The notes beneath the pieces were generated by a model. That model was not told the origin of the DNA. It did not search any database and saw nothing but the letters and a program-made list of their open reading frames with translations. A stretch of 64,000 bases of DNA from Devosia indica (lineage in GTDB: Bacteria; Pseudomonadota; Alphaproteobacteria; Rhizobiales; Devosiaceae). The number at the start of each line of letters is the position of its first letter. Within the stretch, counting starts at the first letter, position 1. The translations under genes and the position numbers were made by a program. The stretch is from assembly GCF_003056405.1 (NCBI RefSeq), contig NZ_PYVZ01000020.1, positions 31,272 to 95,271 of the forward strand, read 5' to 3'. Shown here piece after piece: positions 34,663 through 43,875 of this stretch.

Positions 34663-35580
34663 ATGATCCGCACACTTGCCACCACTGCCCTGCTGCTCGC
34701 CAGCACCGGCATCGCTACCGCCAACGACCTCGAAACCGCGATCGATCAGTTCCTTGCCCCGCCCGGCTATGAGCGGGTTGATATCGAGGCACTGGAACAG
34801 TCCTTGCAGGACTATTGGCTCGACACCACCACCATCAGCCCCGGCGGCGCAGTCGGGCCCATCGAGAAGGCCCTGCTGATTGCCACTGGCGCTATCCCGT
34901 CCGAGCGGACCCGGACTGCCCTTGCCTATGGCGAATTGTACGACGAACAGCACGGCAGGCTCAGCTTCATCGAGCTTCGCCACTACAATATGGGGCCGGC
35001 AATCCGCGACATGGCAATTGAGGCCTATGGCGCGGACAACACGGCAGACGCTTCGGAATTTGGCGAGGGCGAGCATCTCGGCTGGCGCTTTGTCTTCATG
35101 CCGCTCATGGGCAACACCGCCGTTCTGGTCGATGCAGCCCGAACCGTCATCGACCCCGATATCGCTTACGATCAGGACTGTACGGGCCGGCCCTGCATGG
35201 ACCTCGATTATCCCTTCGACGCCATCGCCGACTGGGCAGAAACCGACATGTCTGCCCCCCATTGGCCGCGCCAATACTCCGAAAGCGATGGGCTGATCGC
35301 CACGCCCGCCCATGCCGCCGCCGAACTGGCAGTCATAAGCTGGTCGGCCAATGTGGAATCAGGCGCCTATCAATGGACCGGCGGAGAGCGCCCGGAATCG
35401 GCTGACTATTTCCACCCCTGGCGCTTCATCGGCATCGACCGCAATCTGGGGCAGGAAGCGGCCATCGACGCGGTCTGGCAGGAAACCCAGCTCATGGACG
35501 ATTCCCTGTCGGCCATGGCCTTCCGTCGGCTTGAGCTGCCCGGCGCGACCTATTGGTTCGGCGCCGCCACACCGCGCTAG
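34663..35580 (+). CDS. secreted hypothetical protein
   Basis: A 305-residue exported protein I do not recognise. The signal peptide is MIRTLATTALLLASTGIATA. The mature part is acidic and Trp-rich, with one Cys pair close together (YDQDCTGRPCMDLDYPFD). Segments such as GRLSFIELRHYNMGPAIRDMA and GEGEHLGWRFVFMPLMGNTAVLVDA look like a folded domain. There is no repeat or membrane helix. Its stop is 12 bp from the convergent ltaE stop. GTTCAGACTGG lies 43 bp before the start, similar to motifs ahead of the secreted SH3 genes at 54-56 kb. Confidence 0.8.
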   Translation: MIRTLATTALLLASTGIATANDLETAIDQFLAPPGYERVDIEALEQSLQDYWLDTTTISPGGAVGPIEKALLIATGAIPSERTRTALAYGELYDEQHGRLSFIELRHYNMGPAIRDMAIEAYGADNTADASEFGEGEHLGWRFVFMPLMGNTAVLVDAARTVIDPDIAYDQDCTGRPCMDLDYPFDAIADWAETDMSAPHWPRQYSESDGLIATPAHAAAELAVISWSANVESGAYQWTGGERPESADYFHPWRFIGIDRNLGQEAAIDAVWQETQLMDDSLSAMAFRRLELPGATYWFGAATPR

Positions 35581-35592
35581 ACGCGGTCCCTT

Positions 35593-36612
35593 TTAGCCTG
35601 CGAAAAACCGGTCCACCAATGCCAGCGCCTGGGTGACATCCTCATCAGCAACGTCAAGATGTGTCACCCAGCGCTGCTGGCCATAGCGGCCCGTAACGCC
35701 GACGCCATGCTCACCCAGATAGGCGGTGAAGCGCTCGCCCAGATCGGCCGCCATATCGACCCACAATATATTGGTGTCGGGCATGGTGACCCGCAGTGCC
35801 TCATGCCGCGCCAGCCCCTCGGCCAGCGCTTTGGCCCGCCGGTGGTCCTCGGCCAGCCGGCCAACATTGTGTTCCAGGGCATAGAGCCCCGCTGCCGCCA
35901 GGATGCCCGACTGCCGCAGCCCGCCGCCCAGCATCTTGCGATGGCGTCGCGCTGTCTCGATCAGATCCTGCCGCCCGACCAGCACCGACCCGACCGGCGT
36001 GCCCAATCCCTTCGACAGGCAGATCGAAACCGTGTCGAACGGCGCCACGAAATCCTTGATATCAAGATCGAGCGCCACGCACGCATTGAACGCCCGCGCG
36101 CCATCCAGATGCAGGCCCAGCCCATGCCGCGCCGCGATTTCCGCTACGGCCGTCATATAGTCCACCGGCAGCACGCGACCACCAAACGTGTTTTCCAGTG
36201 CAATCACCCGCGTCGTGGCAAAATGGTTGTCGCCGCTCTTGATGGCGGCCTCGATCTCGCCCAGCGCCATGGTGCCATCGGCCTGATGCGCAATCGGCTG
36301 CGGCTGTATCGAGCCCAGAACGGCCGCCCCGCCCGCCTCATATTTGTAGCAATGCGCATTCTGCCCGGCGATGAATTCATCGCCCCGGCCGCAATGGCTC
36401 ATCAGCGCCAGCAGGTTCGACATCGTCCCCGAGGGCACGAACAGTGCCGCATTCTTGCCCAGCATCCCGGCCATGCGCTGTTCGAGCAGATTGACTGTCG
36501 GATCGTCGCCGAACACGTCATCGCCCACCTCGGCGGCGGCCATGGCCGCTCGCATCCCGGCACTGGGCCTGGTGACCGTGTCGGATCGGAAGTCGTGACG
36601 AATGGCATTCAT
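35593..36612 (-). CDS. ltaE: low-specificity L-threonine aldolase
   Basis: A 339-residue PLP enzyme that splits L-threonine or L-allo-threonine into glycine and acetaldehyde. Features are HDFRSDTVTRPSAGMRAAMAAAEVGDDVFGDDP at the N-terminus (split: HDFRSDTVTRPS and VGDDVFGDDP), FVPSGTMSNLLAL, LENTFGGRVLP, LHLDGARAFNA and the PLP-binding Lys in SICLSKGLGTPVGSVL. The fold-type I aldolase family is unmistakable. It converges on the secreted hypothetical gene and is preceded by the methyltransferase gene on the same strand (49 bp gap). Confidence 0.93.
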   Translation of the reverse strand: MNAIRHDFRSDTVTRPSAGMRAAMAAAEVGDDVFGDDPTVNLLEQRMAGMLGKNAALFVPSGTMSNLLALMSHCGRGDEFIAGQNAHCYKYEAGGAAVLGSIQPQPIAHQADGTMALGEIEAAIKSGDNHFATTRVIALENTFGGRVLPVDYMTAVAEIAARHGLGLHLDGARAFNACVALDLDIKDFVAPFDTVSICLSKGLGTPVGSVLVGRQDLIETARRHRKMLGGGLRQSGILAAAGLYALEHNVGRLAEDHRRAKALAEGLARHEALRVTMPDTNILWVDMAADLGERFTAYLGEHGVGVTGRYGQQRWVTHLDVADEDVTQALALVDRFFAG

Positions 36613-36661
36613 GGCAGGCTCCTTTTAGGAGTGCCCTTCTGCCAAGCCCGAGGACAAAAAG

Positions 36662-37639
36662 CTAGGCCGCGACGTCGCCGCCCTCGGCTTCATCATTGGC
36701 CGCCGTCAGATCCACGGCAGGCTTGCGTGCCACCACCAGAATGCCGGTAATCGGCGCCCCGCGATCGAACCGCAGCACCGCGGTTTCGAAGCGCAGCACC
36801 TCAAGCCCGGCGACGACCAGCGCATCGCGCGTCGCCTGAACGCCATGCGCATAGCGCAGGCTGGGCCGCAGAAACAGGGCCTCTTCGCCCTCATGCGCCT
36901 CCAGCGAGAAAGCTACCAGCCCGCCCGGGCGCATGGCCGGCATCAGCGCTGAAAGCACCGGCTGCAAAGCCCCGCAATAAATCAGCACATCCGCCGCCGT
37001 GACCAGGTCCACATCGGCCCGGCGCGCATTGAGCGTCGCCACCAGTTCGGCCTTGGCAAGACTGTCATAAATTCCCTTGCGCGCGGTCTCGGCAATCATC
37101 GCTGCGGAAATGTCCACCCCCTCGATATGCCCGACCTTTCCCCGCAGCCGCTCGCCCATCAGCCCGGTGCCACAGCCCAGATCCAGCGCCCGCTCAAAGC
37201 TGGAAAGCCCCAGCCGCGCCATTTCCTCGGCCACCAGCGCATCGAGCAGGTCCGGCACGCGATAGCCCAGTCTGCCCACCAGCGATTCTTCGAACTGCGG
37301 CGCATATTGGTCAAACAGCGCCTCGACATAGCCGACCGCCGTCCCCTCGCCCGCCGGGCCGGCGTCATGCGCAGCCAGCTTGAGCCGCGCGCCGAACACG
37401 CCGGCATCGTCCAGCGCCTCCAGCCGACGCCAGGCCGCTATGGCCTTTGCAACATTGCCCGACTTCTCGTGAAAAATGCCTGCCAGATCCCACCCGGCGG
37501 CCCAGTCCGGCACCATTTCCAGCGCCTGATCCATCAGTTCAGCCGCCGCCGCGCAGTCACCCTGCTCGTCCAGCATGCGGGCATAATCCGCGCGCCGGTC
37601 GGCGATCACATCGCCGGAAGAAAAGAACGCCTTGGTCAA
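36662..37639 (-). CDS. TPR-containing class I SAM-dependent methyltransferase
   Basis: A 325-residue protein. Residues 1-95 form about two TPR helices (ARMLDEQGDCAAAAELMDQAL, AAGWDLAGIFHEKSGNVAKAI). The rest is a methyltransferase with SAM motif I FERALDLGCGTGLMGERL and motif II region DVDLVTAADVLIYCGAL. The arrangement, with VEALFDQYAPQFEESLVGRLGY before motif I, matches a proteobacterial group of unknown substrate. It probably shares a transcript with ltaE downstream. Confidence 0.85.
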   Translation of the reverse strand: MTKAFFSSGDVIADRRADYARMLDEQGDCAAAAELMDQALEMVPDWAAGWDLAGIFHEKSGNVAKAIAAWRRLEALDDAGVFGARLKLAAHDAGPAGEGTAVGYVEALFDQYAPQFEESLVGRLGYRVPDLLDALVAEEMARLGLSSFERALDLGCGTGLMGERLRGKVGHIEGVDISAAMIAETARKGIYDSLAKAELVATLNARRADVDLVTAADVLIYCGALQPVLSALMPAMRPGGLVAFSLEAHEGEEALFLRPSLRYAHGVQATRDALVVAGLEVLRFETAVLRFDRGAPITGILVVARKPAVDLTAANDEAEGGDVAA

Positions 37640-38153
37640 GACGAAATGCTTTCGAGAAAACCGGCCCCATCTGGCGCGGCGCGCGGGATTTGCCGCAAAG
37701 CGCGGCCAAAGGCAAGCGATTTGACACCGGATGCGTGCCGGCCCTGGTCTGCTGTGACCAAATGTTCACTTTCCAATCGCCACGACTCGACTAGAATAGC
37801 GTCCAACCAATGGTGATCGACCCCAGTCGCCCTTGCCAATTGGTGGCGGCGCAGCGTGCGCCAGCCTGTCCGGCCATCATCCAGATGCCGGATATTTTTG
37901 AGACCAAACCGTTGATTTCCTGACAGAACCTGCCGTTCTGCCGGGCGTTTTCGCTTGGCCACACGGCATATTGATGCCTCCCGAATTTCAGGCTAGGCTT
38001 CGCACCATCGAATATTGCGGCCGACTGATCTGAAGACGCGAATTCCATTCGCAATTGCTGACGTCATCTTCCGATATTTCGATATCAACTAGGTTCTGGC
38101 CGGGTGCACGGCCGGGACCGCACCAGCAGCGAATGCACGAGGGAACGCGCAAC
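37640..38153. other. 514-bp intergenic region upstream of the cold-shock gene
   Basis: No reading frame here looks like a gene on either strand. The last 60-120 bp are likely the promoter and long leader of the cold-shock gene, as is usual for csp genes. AT-rich stretches (38041-38090) include TTGCTG and GATATT/GATATC, but no pair has a proper spacing. I see no repeat, tRNA or terminator. Confidence 0.4.
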
Positions 38154-38363
38154 ATGGCAACTGGCACCGTTAAATGGTTCAACGGCCAAAAAGGTTATGG
38201 CTTCATTCAGCCCGATGAAGGCGGGGCGGACGTCTTTGTCCATATTTCCGCTGTTCAGCGCTCGGGCCTGAATGGCCTGGATGAAGGCCAGAAGGTGAGC
38301 TACGAGATCGTCAAGGACAAGCGGACCGGCAAATCCGCCGCCGACAATCTGACGCCCTCCTGA
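38154..38363 (+). CDS. cold-shock protein (CspA family)
   Basis: A 69-residue OB-fold RNA chaperone. RNP1 (KGYGFIQ) and RNP2 (VFVHIS) are intact in [17 protein letters not shown] and [23 protein letters not shown] lies ahead of the ATG. It has a long upstream leader and an intrinsic terminator immediately after, so it is monocistronic. Whether it is cold-induced or constitutive cannot be told. Confidence 0.95.
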   Translation: MATGTVKWFNGQKGYGFIQPDEGGADVFVHISAVQRSGLNGLDEGQKVSYEIVKDKRTGKSAADNLTPS

Positions 38364-38385
38364 TCCTCGGATCAGGGACGGAATT

Positions 38386-38419
38386 GGGGCGCGTCCGAAA
38401 CCGGGCGCGCCCTTTTTTT
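38386..38419 (+). terminator. intrinsic terminator of the cold-shock gene
   Basis: GGGCGCG (38387-38393) pairs with CGCGCCC (38406-38412), followed by seven T (38413-38419). The convergent sugar dehydrogenase gene ends 3 bp further on. Confidence 0.85.
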
Positions 38420-38421
38420 GT

Positions 38422-39555
38422 CTATGACCCTTCCGGGGCCACCCGGACCAACCGCCCATTGCCCGCATCGGTAATCAGGTAAAGCGCACCATCCGGCCCA
38501 GCTTTCACATCCCGAATGCGCCCCAGCACACCGTCGAACAGCCGCTCCTCGTCCACCACGGCATCGCCATCCATGTCGAGGCGCACCAATACGGTCCCGC
38601 TCAATCCACCGAGCAGCAGATCGCCTTCCCACTCCGGGAACAGCGACCCTTCATAGAAGTCCAGCCCCGATGGCGAAATCGAAGGGTCCCAGTAATGCAA
38701 TGGCTGCTCCAGCCCCGGCTGCGTCTCGCCCACGCCGATCGGGCTGCCGTCATAATTGGTGCCATAGGCGATTTCCGGCCAGCCATAATTCTTGCCGGCC
38801 TCGACCAGATTGACCTCGTCACCCCCACGCGCACCATGCTCGACAGCGAACAGCGCACCATCGCTCTCGCGCAGCGTCGCGCCCTGCGGATTGCGGTGCC
38901 CGATGCTCCAGAATTCCGGCGCCCAGCCATCAATCTGCGGGTTATCCTCAGGCACCGACCCGTCCGGGGCGATGCGCACCACCCCGCCGGCCAGGTCTGC
39001 CGGGTCTTGCGCACGGTTTTCACTGCCACGCTCGCCCAGCGTCACAAACAGGTTCCCGTCATTGCCAACAACGATGCGCGAACCGAAATGCCGCGTCGAG
39101 CCGTCGAAATTATTCATCCGGAAGATCACGGTCTGGTCGACCAGACGGCCGCTATTGCCTTCCAGCTCCAGCCGCGCCGACATCACCGCCGTACCGGTGC
39201 CGCCCTCGCCCGGCTCGGCATAGCTGAGAAAAAGCTGTCCGGTTTCGGCGAAATCAGGGGCCAGCGTCACGTCGAGCAATCCGCCCTGCCCGCGCGCCAC
39301 CACCTCGGGCACGCCCGCAATGGGTTCACCAGCCACCCCATCGGCAATCACCCGCAACCGCCCCGGCCGCTCGGTCACCAGAAAGCGCCCATCGGGCAGC
39401 ACGGACAGCGCCCAGGGATGTTCGAGCCCGTCGGCAATCGTTGTGGCCGTCAGCGTCCCGGCGCTGCTCTGGCTGGTTTCCTGCGCCATCACCGGCACTC
39501 CGGCGACCACGCTGGCCAGCACTACGCCTAAGAGAAGTCTGATCCGGTCCCGCAT
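38422..39555 (-). CDS. PQQ-dependent sugar dehydrogenase family protein
   Basis: A 377-residue periplasmic beta-propeller of the soluble aldose sugar dehydrogenase (YliI-like) type. The ATG at 39555 has AAGGAG 8 bp before it and gives a signal peptide ending VVAGVPVMAQ. Motifs include LEHPWALSVLPDGRFLVTERPGRLR, GQGGLLDVTLAPDF, HFGSRIVVGNDGNLFVTLGERG, SIGHRNPQGATL (basic His), EHGARGGDEVNLVEAGKNYGWP and the C-terminal VKAGPDGALYLITD. It should oxidise aldoses with PQQ and pass electrons to the respiratory chain. PQQ synthesis genes are not in the window. Confidence 0.9.
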   Translation of the reverse strand: MRDRIRLLLGVVLASVVAGVPVMAQETSQSSAGTLTATTIADGLEHPWALSVLPDGRFLVTERPGRLRVIADGVAGEPIAGVPEVVARGQGGLLDVTLAPDFAETGQLFLSYAEPGEGGTGTAVMSARLELEGNSGRLVDQTVIFRMNNFDGSTRHFGSRIVVGNDGNLFVTLGERGSENRAQDPADLAGGVVRIAPDGSVPEDNPQIDGWAPEFWSIGHRNPQGATLRESDGALFAVEHGARGGDEVNLVEAGKNYGWPEIAYGTNYDGSPIGVGETQPGLEQPLHYWDPSISPSGLDFYEGSLFPEWEGDLLLGGLSGTVLVRLDMDGDAVVDEERLFDGVLGRIRDVKAGPDGALYLITDAGNGRLVRVAPEGS

Positions 39556-39922
39556 AAACGATCTCCTTGCATCAAAATTGATTGGTCCGCGCCCGAAGGC
39601 ATCACTGCCTTGGACACGGCGCACTGCCCCAAATGCACCAGGCCGGCTTTCTTTGGTCACAGCCCTTGCCAGCTTGTGCACACGCACTATCTGCTTGGAG
39701 CACACTGGCTTGACCGGAACGCGGCGGTTGGGCAAGCTGGTGTGATCTCCCACTTAAACTTGTCGTGAAGCATTGGCCGAACGGAGTTTGGCAGGGGGAG
39801 ACCATGCCGGGTGGCCACAACGCCCCGGGCAGGGCCAACATCAATTGATAGCCTGTCGCGGACCGGGAATCCGGTCACGCGGCGGCATTTGTTATGCCGA
39901 GCCGATTGGAGGCAGCACGATT

Positions 39923-40396
39923 ATGGACAAGGTTCCGATGACGGTTCAGGGCCACAAGGCCCTTTCTGCTGAGTTCGAGCACCGCACCAGCAATGAACGC
40001 CGTCGTATCATCGACGCCATTGCTGAAGCCCGCGCCCACGGCGATCTGTCTGAAAACGCAGAATATTCTGCTGCCAAGGAGCAGCAGAGCCTCAATGAAG
40101 GCCGCATCAAGGAGCTCGAGACGCTCCTGGCGCTGGCCGACATCATCGATGTCACCAAGCTGAGCGGCGCCACCGTCAAGTTCGGCGCGACGGTCACCTT
40201 CATTGACGAGGACACCGAGGAAGAAAAGACCTATCAGGTCGTGGGCGATCCCGAGGCCGACGCCTCGGCCGGACGCATCTCGATTTCCTCGCCCCTCTCC
40301 CGCGCCATGATTGGCAAGGAAGAGGGCGATTCGTTCGAGGTTGCCGCCCCGGGCGGCTCTAAGAGCTATGAGATCGTCAAGATCCGCTATATCTAG
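39923..40396 (+). CDS. greA: transcription elongation factor GreA
   Basis: A 157-residue transcript-cleavage factor that rescues backtracked RNA polymerase. The ATG at 39923 follows GGAGG; the longer frame is leader. It has the N-terminal coiled coil [24 protein letters not shown], the acidic tip [16 protein letters not shown] with catalytic Asp and Glu, and the C-terminal domain [22 protein letters not shown]...[18 protein letters not shown]. This contrasts with the Gre-like protein at 28.2 kb, which lacks the acidic tip. A 13-bp hairpin follows the gene. Confidence 0.96.
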   Translation: MDKVPMTVQGHKALSAEFEHRTSNERRRIIDAIAEARAHGDLSENAEYSAAKEQQSLNEGRIKELETLLALADIIDVTKLSGATVKFGATVTFIDEDTEEEKTYQVVGDPEADASAGRISISSPLSRAMIGKEEGDSFEVAAPGGSKSYEIVKIRYI

Positions 40397-40442
40397 CGCC
40401 TAAACTTTAGGCACCAGCCGAAATTCCTGTGTCTTTCCTGTC

Positions 40443-40473
40443 CACTCCCGCGGGCATCTCGCCTGCGGGAGTG
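40443..40473 (+). terminator. probable greA terminator
   Basis: CACTCCCGC (40443-40451) pairs with GCGGGAGTG (40465-40473), extended inward to 13 bp with one G-T pair over the loop ATCTC. Only a weak T-tract (AGTTTGCCTT) follows. Confidence 0.65.
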
Positions 40474-40552
40474 AGTTTGCCTTGAAACCATCTGCCTTCG
40501 CCTCTTAAGTAAGGGCGAGGGAGTTTTCCTGACCTATTGGAGAGGCGTCGCG

Positions 40553-41503
40553 ATGCACGCGAAAGTCATCATCATTGGCTCCGGCCCGGCCGGCTATTCT
40601 GCCGCGATCTATGCGGCCCGTGCCATGCTCGAACCCGTGATGATCCAGGGCCTGCAACCAGGCGGCCAGCTCACCATCACCACCGATGTAGAGAATTATC
40701 CCGGCTTTGCCGATGTCATCCAGGGCCCCTGGCTGATGGACCAGATGAAGGCGCAGGCCGAACATGTCGGCACTCGCATGGTCAATGACATCATCACCTC
40801 CGTCGACCTGGACAAGCGTCCCTTTGTGCTGCACGGCGATAGTGGCGACACCTATACCGCCGATAGCCTGATCATTGCCACAGGCGCCCAGGCCAAATGG
40901 CTCGGCCTGCCCTCCGAACAGCAGTTCCAGGGCTTTGGCGTCTCCGCCTGCGCCACCTGCGATGGCTTTTTCTATCGCGGCAAGCAGGTGCTGGTCGTCG
41001 GCGGCGGCAATACCGCCGTTGAAGAGGCCTTGTTCCTCACCAATTTCGCCGAAAAGGTCATCGTCGTGCATCGCCGCGACGAATTCCGCGCCGAACGCAT
41101 CCTGCAGGACCGCCTGTTCAAGAACCCCAAGATCGAAGTGCGCTGGAACACCGAGGTCGCCGAAGTCGGTGGCACGCCCATGCCTCCCTCGGTCAATGCG
41201 GTCACCCTGCGCAACACCACCACCGGCGAAACCTATGAACAGCCGATTGATGGTGTCTTTGTCGCCATCGGCCACGCCCCCGCCACCGCTATTTTCGCCG
41301 GCAAGCTCGATATGAAGCCCGGCGGCTATCTGCAGGTAAAGCCAGGCACCACCGAAACCAATGTGCCCGGCGTCTTTGCCGCGGGCGATGTCACCGACGA
41401 TGTCTATCGCCAGGCCGTCACCGCCGCCGGCATGGGCTGCATGGCTGCGCTCGATGCCGAGCGGTACCTGGCGGCGCATGAACTGGCCGAGGCAGCGGAA
41501 TAG
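40553..41503 (+). CDS. trxB: thioredoxin reductase
   Basis: A 316-residue FAD/NADPH enzyme that keeps thioredoxin reduced. N-terminal FAD site: VIIIGSGPAGYSAAIYAARA. Redox-active CATC at residues 133-136 (SACATCDGFFYRG). NADPH site: VLVVGGGNTAVEEALFLT followed by VHRRDEFRAERI. C-terminal FAD region: GVFAAGDVTDDVYRQAVTAAGMGCMAALDAE. It is followed by the vtlR/lsrB-type LysR gene, the same order as in rhizobia, where LsrB responds to redox state. Confidence 0.96.
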   Translation: MHAKVIIIGSGPAGYSAAIYAARAMLEPVMIQGLQPGGQLTITTDVENYPGFADVIQGPWLMDQMKAQAEHVGTRMVNDIITSVDLDKRPFVLHGDSGDTYTADSLIIATGAQAKWLGLPSEQQFQGFGVSACATCDGFFYRGKQVLVVGGGNTAVEEALFLTNFAEKVIVVHRRDEFRAERILQDRLFKNPKIEVRWNTEVAEVGGTPMPPSVNAVTLRNTTTGETYEQPIDGVFVAIGHAPATAIFAGKLDMKPGGYLQVKPGTTETNVPGVFAAGDVTDDVYRQAVTAAGMGCMAALDAERYLAAHELAEAAE

Positions 41504-41619
41504 TGGTGCAAACCTCGCGCATAAGTCACGCTGCTGTCACAATTTTTGCGCCTCCCTCGCCGCTGGTGAGGGTCGCGGTCCGACCTGGCTGAGAACACAC
41601 AAAAGAAAGCGTCGCCAAC

Positions 41620-42513
41620 ATGCTCGACTGGGACAAGCTACGGATTTTCCACACCGCCGCCGAGTCGGGCAGTTTCACCCATGCCGCCGAAAAGCTGGGC
41701 ATGAGCCAGTCGGCCGTCAGCCGGCAGATTTCCGCGCTTGAAGACGACCTGGGCCTCAAGCTGTTCATCCGCCACGCCCGCGGTCTGGTGCTCACCGAAG
41801 TGGGCGAGCAACTTTTCCGCACCGCCCATCGCATGCATTGGGAATTGCAGCAGGTCGAAACCCAGATGTCCGAAAGCCAGGACGTCCCCACCGGCCCGCT
41901 GATCGTCACCACCACCGTGGGTATCGGTTCCACCTGGCTCTCCTCGCGGCTCGACGAATTCCTAAAACTCTATCCGCTGATCCAGCTCGAAATCCGCCTC
42001 AATGACGCCGAACTGGATCTGGCCATGCGCGAGGCCGACGTGGCCATCCGCCTGCACCGCCCCAACCAGTCCGAGATGATCCAGCGCAAGCTGTTCACGG
42101 TGCACAATCACTTCTACGCCGCCAACACCTATATCGACGAACACGGCATGCCGCATAAGTCCGAGGATCTGGATGACCACCGGATCATCAGCTTCGGTGA
42201 GCCGGTGCCCTCCTATCTGGGCGATATCAACTATCTCGAGCGCATGGGTCGCGCCGATTCAAGCCCGCGCCGCGCCGCGCTGCGCGTCAATGCCATTTAC
42301 GGCATGATGCAGGCCTGCCGCGCCGGCATCGGCATCGCCATGCTACCCGACTATGTCACGGAAAAGGAAGATGGCCTGGTCCAGATCCTGCCCGAGATCG
42401 AATTGCCGGCCTATGAGGCCTATTTCGTCTATCCGCCGGCTCTCAAGAACTCCAAGCGCGTCGGCGTCTTCCGCGACTTCCTGGTGTCCAAGGCCCGCGA
42501 GTGGTCGTTCTAG
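41620..42513 (+). CDS. LysR family regulator, VtlR/LsrB type
   Basis: A 297-residue LysR-type regulator. The N-terminal helix-turn-helix is LDWDKLRIFHTAAESGSFT with AEKLGMSQSAVSRQISALE. The domain that follows matches VtlR of Brucella/Agrobacterium and LsrB of Sinorhizobium (GPLIVTTTVGIGSTWLSSRL, LDLAMREADVAIRLHRPNQ, RKLFTVHNHFYA, GIGIAMLPDY). In those bacteria this regulator activates AbcR small RNAs and affects redox, envelope and host-interaction genes. Its position after trxB supports the assignment. Four small-RNA promoters with a shared upstream box lie about 1.1 kb downstream, the obvious candidate targets. Confidence 0.9.
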   Translation: MLDWDKLRIFHTAAESGSFTHAAEKLGMSQSAVSRQISALEDDLGLKLFIRHARGLVLTEVGEQLFRTAHRMHWELQQVETQMSESQDVPTGPLIVTTTVGIGSTWLSSRLDEFLKLYPLIQLEIRLNDAELDLAMREADVAIRLHRPNQSEMIQRKLFTVHNHFYAANTYIDEHGMPHKSEDLDDHRIISFGEPVPSYLGDINYLERMGRADSSPRRAALRVNAIYGMMQACRAGIGIAMLPDYVTEKEDGLVQILPEIELPAYEAYFVYPPALKNSKRVGVFRDFLVSKAREWSF

Positions 42514-42544
42514 ACCAACGTCAATCCCGGGCGCGGGGGACACC

Positions 42545-42682
42545 ACACCCTCATTCCCTCCCCATCAAGGGGGAGGCGCAGGACCGAGCCGCCACTGTTC
42601 ATCGCCTCCCTCCCCCCTGTGGGGAGGGTAGCGTCGCTAGACCCAAAGGGTCGTAGCAGAGCTGGGTGGGGGTACTCACTCC
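42545..42682 (+). repeat. dispersed intergenic repeat, copy E
   Basis: Two CCTCCC/GGGAGG palindromes are followed by 'CGCTAGACCCAAAGGGTCGTAGCAGAGCTGG' in pieces (GACCCAAAGGGTC is itself a palindrome), the homologue of the tails in copies A, C and D. In this copy the inner stem is GACCC/GGGTC rather than GGCCC/GGGCC, a paired change. Confidence 0.7.
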
Positions 42683-42704
42683 GAAAGCCTTTCGAGGACT
42701 GCCC

Positions 42705-43430
42705 ATGCCCCGCATCACCACCATCGCCCTCGATGCCGATGACACTCTCTGGCAGAATGAGCAGTTCTTCCGCCTGACCGAGCAGCGCTTTGCCGATCTG
42801 CTGCGCGACTACACCGACGCGCCGGACCTCACCGAGCGCCTCATTTCGGCAACCGCCCGCAACCTGCAATTCTACGGCTTCGGCGCCAAGAGCTTCACGC
42901 TCTCCATGCTCGAAACGGCGCTTGAAATCACCGAGCACCGCGTTCCCGGCACCGTCATTGCCGAAATCCTCGCCGCTGGCCGCGAGCTTCTCGATTACCC
43001 GCTCGAAACCCTGCCCTATGTCGATGCGGCCCTTGAGCACCTGCAGCACAAATATCGCCTGATCCTGATCACCAAGGGCGATCTGCTCGACCAGGAGCGC
43101 AAGCTCGCCGCATCCGGTCTCGCCGAATACTTCGCGGCTGTCGAAGTGGTCTCCGACAAGACCGAGCCGGTCTATCGCCGCATATTCGAGCGCCACACTG
43201 AAGGTGCCCAACACACCATCATGGCCGGCAATTCGCTCAAATCCGACATTCTGCCCGCTTTGGCGGCCGGCGCTTTCGCCGCCTATGTCCCGCATGACCT
43301 GACCTGGTCCTACGAGCACGCTGACGAGCCCGCCAATGAGCCGCGCTACGCCCGCATCGGCCATCTGGGCGAACTGCAACAGGCCATCAACCGCTTCGAA
43401 TCCAGCGAAACCAGCCGCCGGGAATCGTAA
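42705..43430 (+). CDS. HAD family hydrolase
   Basis: A 241-residue haloacid dehalogenase-superfamily phosphatase. Motif I is ALDADDTLWQNEQFF with both catalytic Asp, motif II Thr is in LILITKGD, motif III Lys is in EVVSDKTEPVY, and motif IV is AGNSLKSDILPALAAGA. The alpha-helical cap lies between residues about 20 and 100. The DDTLW motif resembles YjjG/pyrimidine or phosphoglycolate-like phosphatases, but the substrate is not clear. A repeat occupies the gap to vtlR. Confidence 0.88.
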   Translation: MPRITTIALDADDTLWQNEQFFRLTEQRFADLLRDYTDAPDLTERLISATARNLQFYGFGAKSFTLSMLETALEITEHRVPGTVIAEILAAGRELLDYPLETLPYVDAALEHLQHKYRLILITKGDLLDQERKLAASGLAEYFAAVEVVSDKTEPVYRRIFERHTEGAQHTIMAGNSLKSDILPALAAGAFAAYVPHDLTWSYEHADEPANEPRYARIGHLGELQQAINRFESSETSRRES

Positions 43431-43606
43431 GTCCAGGCCCCTGCCGGCTCGATTCTACGCCTAAAAAAAGTTCAGCAGCTGCTCCAAATTCCGGCATGGC
43501 GCCCGAATTTCAGTCTGAAAATCACGCTCCCGGCCGCGACAGGCGGCCGCACCCCCGCCCCCGACCGTTGATTTTATTGGCTTTTTTCCAACCTTATGCA
43601 AGATTT

Positions 43607-43661
43607 GCATGGCTGGCATAACCATTGGTGGATTGGCGCGCCGCGCCGGCACCCCTATATG
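43607..43661 (+). promoter_or_regulatory. promoter of small RNA 1 with upstream GCATGGCTG box
   Basis: Box GCATGGCTG (43607-43615), -35 TTGGCG (43633-43638), 17-bp spacer, -10 TATATG (43656-43661). The distance from box start to -35 is 26 bp, identical in all four promoters of the cluster. The dyad ATGC-N7-GCAT (43596-43610) overlaps the box and fits the T-N11-A form of LysR-type sites. Confidence 0.7.
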
Positions 43662-43667
43662 CCCAGT

Positions 43668-43783
43668 CATCACAGCGGGTGTTTCTCCTCCCTCCCTTGC
43701 GCCCGCTGCGTTCCCTCCTGACAGGTTCCTGACCTGTCCTCCTTAGGGCCCTGCTCTCCCCTCGAGCGGGGCCTTTCTTTTTT
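43668..43783 (+). ncRNA. candidate small RNA 1 of the anti-SD cluster
   Basis: Predicted to be about 116 nt. Hairpin 1 pairs CAGCGGG (43673-43679) with CCCGCTG (43702-43708) and shows CTCCTCCCTCCC in its loop. Hairpin 2 pairs GACAGGT (43720-43726) with ACCTGTC (43732-43738), flanked on both sides by CCTCC. A terminator ends it. The exposed C/T-rich motifs are complementary to Shine-Dalgarno sequences. It resembles alphaproteobacterial AbcR or cuckoo (CcsR) RNAs in layout; which family it belongs to needs a covariance search. Overlapping short frames on both strands have no protein features. Confidence 0.7.
43747..43783 (+). terminator. intrinsic terminator of small RNA 1
   Basis: GGCCCTGCTC (43747-43756) pairs with GAGCGGGGCC (43764-43773), one T-G pair, then TTTCTTTTTT. 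Confidence 0.88.
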
Positions 43784-43814
43784 GTTCTGATGCATATCGA
43801 TCCCTCGCAAAAAC

Positions 43815-43869
43815 GCATGGCTGACATGTCAGTTTCGGGATTGTCTATCAGATCAGTAGAGTTCATATA
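43815..43869 (+). promoter_or_regulatory. promoter of small RNA 2 with upstream GCATGGCTG box
   Basis: Box GCATGGCTG (43815-43823), -35 TTGTCT (43841-43846), 17-bp spacer, -10 CATATA (43864-43869). The box is followed by ACATGTCA, echoed in promoter 3 as TTATGTCA. Confidence 0.7.
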
Positions 43870-43875
43870 GGAGCC

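Noticed and set aside
37640..38153. Short frames and possible tRNA in the gap before the cold-shock gene
   Set aside because: No T-loop GTTCRANNC pattern, no acceptor-stem pairing, and the frames have no coding character.
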